Assembly: GCA_028291345.1 (NCBI GenBank)
Contig: JAQGIF010000390.1
Span: 1-49,805, forward strand
Direction of reading: 5' to 3'
DNA from: Rhodospirillales bacterium
Lineage (GTDB): Bacteria > Pseudomonadota > Alphaproteobacteria > BOG-932 > Roseiterribacteraceae
DNA: 49,805 nucleotides
Shown: positions 44,424 through 49,805 of the stretch, piece by piece
Position numbering within the stretch: position 1 is the first letter of the stretch
Layout: each line of letters starts with the position of its first letter
Made by a program: the position numbers and the translations under genes
The notes under the pieces: model-generated
Databases searched by the model: none
What the model was told of the DNA's origin: nothing
What the model saw: the letters and a program-made list of their open reading frames with translations, nothing else

Positions 44424-46139
44424 ATGACAGCCGTTGGTATTGTCGAAACGTCAGACGAATCCGGTACGTTGCACCGGGCGATCGATTGGAAAGGTGCATT
44501 CTGGGTCGCGAGCGGCGTACCGGCGTTGGTGCTGTTTTCCATCGGCGGTGTTGCGGGGAATGTCGGAGCCCTCACTTTTGCGGTCTGGGCCCTGTCGATG
44601 ATCATGGGCTTCATCCAGTCCTTCACCTATGCCGAAATCGCCGGCCTTTTTCCCAATAAGTCGGGGGGCGCATCGATCTACGGCGCAGCGGCCTGGGTCA
44701 GATACAGCAAGCTGATCGCCCCATTGTCCGTCTGGTGCAACTGGTTCGCCTGGTCACCTGTCCTATCTCTCGGCTGCTCCATTGCCGCCGCCTATATCAT
44801 CAATGCATACGCGCCAGGTCCGACGGCGGATTCGTCTGCCGTGATATCCTGGCTTGCCGCTCACGGGGCCAGCTTGGCCGGCAGCGATGCCGACAAGACC
44901 GCCGCAGCCATTGCCGCGGTTACGCCATCGATCCGGAATTGGAGCCTATTGAGCCATCATTTCGGTCCAATGGGATTTTCGCTCAATGCCGCCTTTTTCA
45001 TTGGCGCGGCCTTGATGCTGATGGTCTTCGCGATCCAGCATCGCGGCATTATGGGCACCGCGAGCGTGCAAAAATGGATCGGCCTAATGGTCATCGTGCC
45101 AATGGCCATCGTCGGCGTCGTTCCGATCGTTACTGGGCAAGTTCATCTGTCCAACTTCATCCCGATGCTGCCCCTAGCGGCTTCGGGCGCCCCGGATGCC
45201 GGAAGTTGGAATCTCGCCGGCTGGACATTGACGCTGGGCGGCATGTTCATTGCTGCCTGGTCGACTTATGGCTTTGAAACCGCCGTTTGTTACACGAGCG
45301 AATTCCGCAATCCATCGACCGATACGTTCAAGGCGATTTTTTATTCCGGTCTGCTATGCCTCGCGCTGTTCACGCTGGTGCCCTTCGCGTTTCAAGGTGT
45401 GCTTGGCGTCAGCGGTATGTTGGCAGGGCCGATCGGCGACGGCTCCGGCGTGGCGGAAGCGCTTGCCGGAATGGTCGGTGGCGGACGCATCGTGACAGGC
45501 ATTCTGGTCATACTCATGATCCTGGCGCTGCTGCTGTCGATTATGACGGCGATGGCCGGCTCATCGCGAACCCTATATCAGGGCTCGGTCGATGGCTGGC
45601 TTCCCCGGTATCTGAGCCACGTCAACAGCCATGGTGCACCCACCCGTGCCATGTGGACCGACCTTCTGGTTAATCTGGCGGTTCTGTCGATTGCCTGCGC
45701 CGACTCCGCCAGCTTCTTCTTCATCCTCGCAGTGTCGAATTGCGGCTATATCATCTTCAATTTCTTGAACCTGAATTCGGGCTGGATCCATCGTATGGAT
45801 TCAGGACATGTGGCGCGACCCTATCGTGCGCCGACATGGCTTCTCGCCACCGGCAGCGTCTTCGCCTTCATCAACGCGGCGTTTATGGGCGCGGGCGCGA
45901 AAGTGTGGAATCCCATGGCGTTATGGGCGGGTTTTATCACGGCGGCCCTGATCATCCCAGTTTTCCTTTATCGACACTACGTACAGGATGGCGGCAAATT
46001 TCCGCATGAAATGCTGGAGGATCTACATGTCGGCGGCCCAACAGCGGCAACCGAAAAACGGGCGGGAATTCTGCCCTATCTGGCGCTAATCGCGGGGATA
46101 GCCGTTGTGTTGATCGCAAATGCGATTTTCGTGGTCTGA
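44424..46139 (+). CDS. APC-superfamily amino acid/amine permease
   Basis: 571 aa with about 12 hydrophobic helices. It opens with the APC-type segment VLFSIGGVAGNVGALTFAVW and the consensus TYAEIAGLFPNKSGGASIYGAA. Inner-membrane proton-coupled uptake of an amino acid or amine. It has its own promoter region with an exact operator, so it appears to be in the TMA regulon and may bring in a methylated amino acid or glutamate-like nitrogen compound. A long loop near residues 130-175 (between helices 3 and 4) is larger than usual. Substrate unknown. Start ATG follows AAGGGA. Confidence 0.88.
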   Translation: MTAVGIVETSDESGTLHRAIDWKGAFWVASGVPALVLFSIGGVAGNVGALTFAVWALSMIMGFIQSFTYAEIAGLFPNKSGGASIYGAAAWVRYSKLIAPLSVWCNWFAWSPVLSLGCSIAAAYIINAYAPGPTADSSAVISWLAAHGASLAGSDADKTAAAIAAVTPSIRNWSLLSHHFGPMGFSLNAAFFIGAALMLMVFAIQHRGIMGTASVQKWIGLMVIVPMAIVGVVPIVTGQVHLSNFIPMLPLAASGAPDAGSWNLAGWTLTLGGMFIAAWSTYGFETAVCYTSEFRNPSTDTFKAIFYSGLLCLALFTLVPFAFQGVLGVSGMLAGPIGDGSGVAEALAGMVGGGRIVTGILVILMILALLLSIMTAMAGSSRTLYQGSVDGWLPRYLSHVNSHGAPTRAMWTDLLVNLAVLSIACADSASFFFILAVSNCGYIIFNFLNLNSGWIHRMDSGHVARPYRAPTWLLATGSVFAFINAAFMGAGAKVWNPMALWAGFITAALIIPVFLYRHYVQDGGKFPHEMLEDLHVGGPTAATEKRAGILPYLALIAGIAVVLIANAIFVV

Positions 46140-46166
46140 CATCCGGCAGGCGAAGCAAAGCGGGCA

Positions 46167-47171
46167 ATGAAGCCGATCTACATCACCTATCTGAACGGCC
46201 TCGATATCGCTGAGATCGCGATTCAGGACAATGAAATCCTGCATGCTGTCGAGGCTGGTCTTGCCGCGCAGGGGCGCGGCGAGACGGTAATCGAACCGCG
46301 GGTCCATCTGATTCCCGATCCGAAGCTGCACGGGCATTTCAATATATTGCGTGGCTATATTGGCGGCGAAATCAACTATGCCGGGGTGAAGATCGTGGGC
46401 GACTATGTCGACAACTACAAGCGCGACCTGCCCTCGGAGATCGGGATGCTCGCGCTGTTCGATCCGGCGACCGGTATTCCCCGCGCGCTTCTCGATGCGA
46501 CGGCTATCACCGACATGCGCACGGGGGCAATAACAGCGATCGGCGCCAAATACCTTGCGCGCAGGGACAGTAAAATTCTGGCCCATATTGGCGCGCGCGG
46601 CACCGCCTATTGGAACGTTCGTCTCCTCGATCGATTCTTCAATTTCGACGAGATTCGAGTTCATTCGCGGCGGCCGGAAAGCCGTGAAGCCTTTGCCCGA
46701 AGGCTAAGCAATGACCTCGGTAAGCCGGTTCTCGCTACCGAAAGCTGGGAAGACGCCGTAAAGGGTGCGGATATCGTTGTCGAAGCCTCCCGCCTGACCG
46801 AGCCGGCGCCGTTGCTGAAAACGGAATGGATCAAGTGGGGCGCGCTGGTGATCCCCTACGGGACAATGAGCGCGGTCGAACTTTCGCTTACCGATATCAT
46901 GGCCAAGCTGGTGGTCGATGATTGGGGTCAGTGCAAGGCTGGACAGTTCGGCGCGATGCGCGCCCATGTCAATGCTGGAAAGCTCAGCGAGCAGACCTTG
47001 CATGCCGAACTGGGCCAGATCGTTGCCGGACAGAAAACCGGGCGCGAATACGAGGATGAGACCATCCTATTTTGGCATCGGGGGCTGTCGCTGAGCGATA
47101 TAGCGCTTGGCCATGCCATGCTTGAAAAGGCCGACCGGCTGGGTTTTGGCCAACGTCTGCGCTTCGCATGA
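46167..47171 (+). CDS. Ornithine cyclodeaminase / mu-crystallin family protein
   Basis: 334 aa, full length for the family, 27 bp after the permease. Landmarks: GGEINYAGVKIVGDYVDN (substrate side), GIPRALLDATAITDMRTGAITAIGAKYLA shown here as LLDATAITDMRTGAI, and a NAD-binding loop HIGARGTAYWNVRLL that departs from the usual GAGxQA. Family members are ornithine cyclodeaminases, alanine/N-methyl-amino-acid dehydrogenases and ketimine reductases. In this setting an N-methyl-amino-acid or imine reductase is thinkable; the sequence does not decide. Confidence 0.82.
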   Translation: MKPIYITYLNGLDIAEIAIQDNEILHAVEAGLAAQGRGETVIEPRVHLIPDPKLHGHFNILRGYIGGEINYAGVKIVGDYVDNYKRDLPSEIGMLALFDPATGIPRALLDATAITDMRTGAITAIGAKYLARRDSKILAHIGARGTAYWNVRLLDRFFNFDEIRVHSRRPESREAFARRLSNDLGKPVLATESWEDAVKGADIVVEASRLTEPAPLLKTEWIKWGALVIPYGTMSAVELSLTDIMAKLVVDDWGQCKAGQFGAMRAHVNAGKLSEQTLHAELGQIVAGQKTGREYEDETILFWHRGLSLSDIALGHAMLEKADRLGFGQRLRFA

Positions 47172-47208
47172 CGAGGCGTACGGTCACGTTTCTTGCCGCA
47201 GGAAAACG

Positions 47209-48531
47209 ATGACGTCGGCCACCATCGACCGATCGGCCGCCGCAAGGCCGACCGGTACGGCGCGCGCGGTCGTCGCGGCCTCCATCGGCAACATGCTCGA
47301 ATGGTACGACGTCACCGTCTACGCGTCTTTTGCCATTTATATCGCCCATAATTTCTTTCCCAGTAACGATCCGAGCATCGATCTGCTGAAGGCGTTCCTG
47401 GCCTTCGGCGTCGGATTTATCGTTCGGCCGATAGGCGCGGTCATAATCGGCATTTACGGCGACCGTGCAGGCAGAAAAGCGGCACTCACACTGACGATTC
47501 TGGTGATGGCAGCGGGCACATTGATCATCGCTGCCGCGCCGATTTATGCGGTGATCGGCTTCGGCGCGCCGCTGCTTTTGCTGACGGGGCGCATCCTGCA
47601 AGGATTCTCGGCAGGTGGTGAAATAGGCGGGGCGGCAGCCTTCCTGGTCGAAAATGCCAGTGCGGACAAGAAAGGCATCTACGCCTCGTGGCTGCAGGCG
47701 AGCATGGGCATGTCCAACATACTGGGCGCGCTGGTCGCGATGTCGGTCACGGCCCTTCTGGCCCCTGATCAGATCATGTCATGGGGGTGGCGAATCCCGT
47801 TCATGGTCGGATTGCTGATCGCGCCTGTGGGTCTGATCCTGCGCAAGACTCTGCATGAGACGCCGGCATTCGAGGCTGAACAGCTTCGACAGAGGACGGC
47901 GGCCGTTTCGCCCGGCTCTCCGCTGGTCAGGATTTTTCGCAAACACTGGCGGCAGCTGCTCACCGGCCTAGGCTTTTCGATCCTGTGGGCGGTCGCCGTC
48001 TATACGCTGATGATCTATTCGCCGGTCTACGTTCAAAACGCTTTCCACTTCACGCCCTCCCAGGCTTTCACCGCGACGTTCATCGGTAACTTTTTCCTCG
48101 TCGGGGGTTGTTTCGTGTCGGGCGCGGTTTCAGACCGCATCGGCCGTAGAGCGATGCTGACGATCGGGGCGACTCTGCTGTTGATCGGCGTCCTGCCGCT
48201 TTACCTGTGGCTGCAGGCATCGCCGACGATGATGACATTGATCATCGTGCAGACTTCATTCTGCATCCTGGTCTCGAGTTTCGTTGGAGCCGCGCCAGCC
48301 GCCTTGTCGGAGCTGTTTCCGACCGGCGTCCGGTCGACCGGCATGTCGCTGGTCTATAACACGGCGATCACTGTGTTCGGCGGCTTCGCCCCCGCCCTTT
48401 TGACCGATGTCACACATGGCGGCACTCGTCTCGTACTGGCTCCGGCATGGTACGTAATGATCGCCGCCGCCCTTGCCCTGGTCGCCATGCCTAACCTTGG
48501 ACGTCAACACGACAATACGCTTCCAAGTTGA
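47209..48531 (+). CDS. MFS transporter of the metabolite:H+ symporter (ProP-like) family
   Basis: 440 aa from the ATG at 47209 (CAGGAAAA upstream); the longer open frame overlaps the preceding gene. MHS features: NMLEWYDVTVYASFAIYIA, IGIYGDRAGRKAALTLTI (motif A), GRILQGFSAGGEIGGAAAFL, and GWRIPFMVGLLIAPVGLILR. Members take up proline, betaines, shikimate and di/tricarboxylates. Given the surrounding pathway a betaine is a fair guess for the substrate. Convergent with the sensor kinase. Confidence 0.88.
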   Translation: MTSATIDRSAAARPTGTARAVVAASIGNMLEWYDVTVYASFAIYIAHNFFPSNDPSIDLLKAFLAFGVGFIVRPIGAVIIGIYGDRAGRKAALTLTILVMAAGTLIIAAAPIYAVIGFGAPLLLLTGRILQGFSAGGEIGGAAAFLVENASADKKGIYASWLQASMGMSNILGALVAMSVTALLAPDQIMSWGWRIPFMVGLLIAPVGLILRKTLHETPAFEAEQLRQRTAAVSPGSPLVRIFRKHWRQLLTGLGFSILWAVAVYTLMIYSPVYVQNAFHFTPSQAFTATFIGNFFLVGGCFVSGAVSDRIGRRAMLTIGATLLLIGVLPLYLWLQASPTMMTLIIVQTSFCILVSSFVGAAPAALSELFPTGVRSTGMSLVYNTAITVFGGFAPALLTDVTHGGTRLVLAPAWYVMIAAALALVAMPNLGRQHDNTLPS

Positions 48532-48621
48532 TCGCGTGGTAAAGCACCGGGATGACGACCGCGCCGACCACCCGTCGCGGAACTGGGCCCACTCGATCAT
48601 TACCGAAGCTATTCTACAATC

Positions 48622-49805
48622 CTATGCGATCGGAGCAGCCAGGTAAGCCTTGGGTGCTACCAAAACGAATTCAGTGCCAGGGGCGCGTCCCATAAACCGA
48701 AGATCGCCGTTCAGCTGCTTCGTAAAAGCACGGATAAGCTGCATCCCCAATCCGTGGTCGAACTGTGGGTCGAAAGCGAGGGGTAGTCCTTTTCCTTCGT
48801 CGCGCACTGAAAGCTCAAACGTCTCTTCTTCGCCAGCCTTGAGGGAAACCCAAATTTGGCGGATATCCTCATTGGAATAGGCGTGCTTCGCGGCGTTGGT
48901 GATCAGCTCGTTGGCCAACAGCGCAACAGAAATCGCGCGATCGGTGGCAATTTCCATCCCCTCAGGCGCATCGACGAGGACCTCGCAGTTTGTGGTGACC
49001 TGGTCGAGGTCGCCGCACAACTCGGTGACAAACGCTCCGAGATCGATGGTACGGATGCGTCGCGTTTTATGGAGCCGCTCATGGACACGCGCGACAGTCG
49101 ATATCCGGTTCGAGGCTTCTTCGAGCTGGTCCCGAAGCTCCGGCGACTCAGCTCGCGTAGATTGAAGCCGGAGTATGCCGGTGACGAGCTGAAGGTTGTT
49201 CTTGATCCGGTGATTGAGCTCCTGCATCAGCAGTTCTTGCAATTCGACCGCGGCATCTCTGTCACACTCGAACCTCTGGCGTTCGATTGCCAGGCCGAGC
49301 AAATTCGCCGCCCCTTTTAGGAATGCGAGATCATGTTTGGTGAACTCCCCTTCCGTACGGCTGTCGACCTCCAACACTCCATAGGGATTCTGGTCTCCCT
49401 GTATGATGACGTTGATTGCGCGTCGAATGCCATATCGGAGCAACAGGTCAGGGATTTGGAAGCTGTCTTCGATCTGGAGATGATTCGAGATCACGGGCTC
49501 GCCGTTGCGAAGCGCAAAACCAGCAGGGGAGCTCAGGTCGGTGCCCGGCAATACCGTTCCGATGATGCTCGCGTCCCAGCCCACGCCTGCGCGCACTAAA
49601 AAGCCTTTCTGCACGGAAAGATATTCGAGCACCTGGCAAAACTCCGCTTCCATGCCTTCGGCAGTGAGGGCTGCCGTCCGCTCGATAAGCTCGGGGGACG
49701 GCGTTCCGTGCAGTGCGAGCATGCCCAACTCGGCCAGGATTTCTTGTTGATGGATCCGCAGATGCAGCGCACCCTCCAAGGAGTCGGCGAAGGTTTTGGT
49801 TTCGG
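48622..49805 (-). CDS. GAF-containing HisKA_2-type sensor histidine kinase (N-terminus beyond window)
   Basis: The frame stays open to the window edge (reads ETKTFADS before the first internal TTG at 49779), so the true start lies beyond 49805. Visible are a GAF domain (about 150 residues; NVIIQGDQNPYGVLEVDS), the phosphoacceptor box LLMQELNHRIKNNLQLVTGIL (His in ELNHRIKNN), and an ATPase domain with VALLANELITNAAKHAY, VRDEGKGLPL and HGLGMQLI. Cytosolic as far as seen. HisKA_2/HWE kinases are especially common in alphaproteobacteria, often in general stress signalling. No partner regulator is in view, and a link to amine metabolism is not indicated. Confidence 0.88.
   Translation of the reverse strand, partial: ETKTFADSLEGALHLRIHQQEILAELGMLALHGTPSPELIERTAALTAEGMEAEFCQVLEYLSVQKGFLVRAGVGWDASIIGTVLPGTDLSSPAGFALRNGEPVISNHLQIEDSFQIPDLLLRYGIRRAINVIIQGDQNPYGVLEVDSRTEGEFTKHDLAFLKGAANLLGLAIERQRFECDRDAAVELQELLMQELNHRIKNNLQLVTGILRLQSTRAESPELRDQLEEASNRISTVARVHERLHKTRRIRTIDLGAFVTELCGDLDQVTTNCEVLVDAPEGMEIATDRAISVALLANELITNAAKHAYSNEDIRQIWVSLKAGEEETFELSVRDEGKGLPLAFDPQFDHGLGMQLIRAFTKQLNGDLRFMGRAPGTEFVLVAPKAYLAAPIA

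Overview
The window reads as accessory chromosome of a Gram-negative, GC-rich bacterium, most likely an alphaproteobacterium. The grounds are a TonB-dependent receptor with a sphingomonad/rhodospirillal style plug, a HisKA_2-type sensor kinase, and an Mgs/Mgd-type N-methylglutamate cluster. Genus is not resolvable from the sequence alone. Almost the whole 50 kb looks devoted to one theme: stripping trimethylamine (TMA) from quaternary amines and burning it down to ammonia/glutamate and one-carbon units.

Left part (1-19.7 kb). A short decayed stretch (1-700) holds frameshifted remnants of a streptogramin-lyase-like gene and probably an NTF2/SnoaL-like gene, separated by a perfect palindrome. 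Then come three paralogous exported proteins of the histidine/phenylalanine ammonia-lyase (HAL/PAL) fold (764-2560, 2716-4542, 11455-13251, all minus). They surround a fatty-acid-desaturase-like gene, a PhnD-like binding protein without signal peptide, a TonB-dependent receptor fused to a C-terminal OmpA domain, and a TPR-sulfotransferase. Next are a UbiD/UbiX decarboxylase pair with an M20 carbamoylase-type amidohydrolase, a MetR-like LysR regulator, and a fourth, cytoplasmic HAL-fold protein (18159-19634). In all four HAL-fold proteins the Ala-Ser-Gly triad that makes the MIO prosthetic group is replaced at its aligned position, while the catalytic Tyr region is kept. MIO activates a poor amino leaving group; a trimethylammonium group would not need it. 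I therefore infer that these are trimethylammonium (betaine) lyases of ergothionase type, releasing TMA and an aryl-acrylate that UbiD/UbiX could process.

Middle part (19.8-32.8 kb). An orphan Tat-exported solute-binding protein is followed, on the minus strand, by a long unit. It encodes a THF-binding GcvT-like subunit, DmmA-like zinc protein, flavin/[2Fe-2S] reductase and haem DUF3445 protein (four-subunit dimethylamine monooxygenase), trimethylamine dehydrogenase, a membrane iron-sulfur ETF:quinone-type oxidoreductase, and ETF beta and alpha. This converts TMA to dimethylamine to methylamine and sends electrons to the quinone pool. A divergent XRE-cupin regulator sits at its head.

Right part (32.9-49.8 kb). 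A plus-strand run encodes N-methylglutamate synthase (mgsABC), gamma-glutamylmethylamide synthetase (gmaS), N-methylglutamate dehydrogenase (mgdABCD, sarcosine-oxidase-like), PurU and FolD. Together they take methylamine to glutamate and channel the methyl carbon through tetrahydrofolate to formate. An APC permease, an ornithine-cyclodeaminase-family protein, an MHS-family MFS transporter and a sensor kinase truncated by the window edge follow.

A palindromic 13-mer, TTCYTNNNARGAA, recurs (four exact copies plus near copies) in front of the three exported HAL-like genes, the TonB receptor, the TMA dehydrogenase, the mgs operon and the APC permease. At five of these places a second site or half-site lies 20 bp away. 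This ties the 'lyase' half and the 'methylamine' half into one probable regulon.
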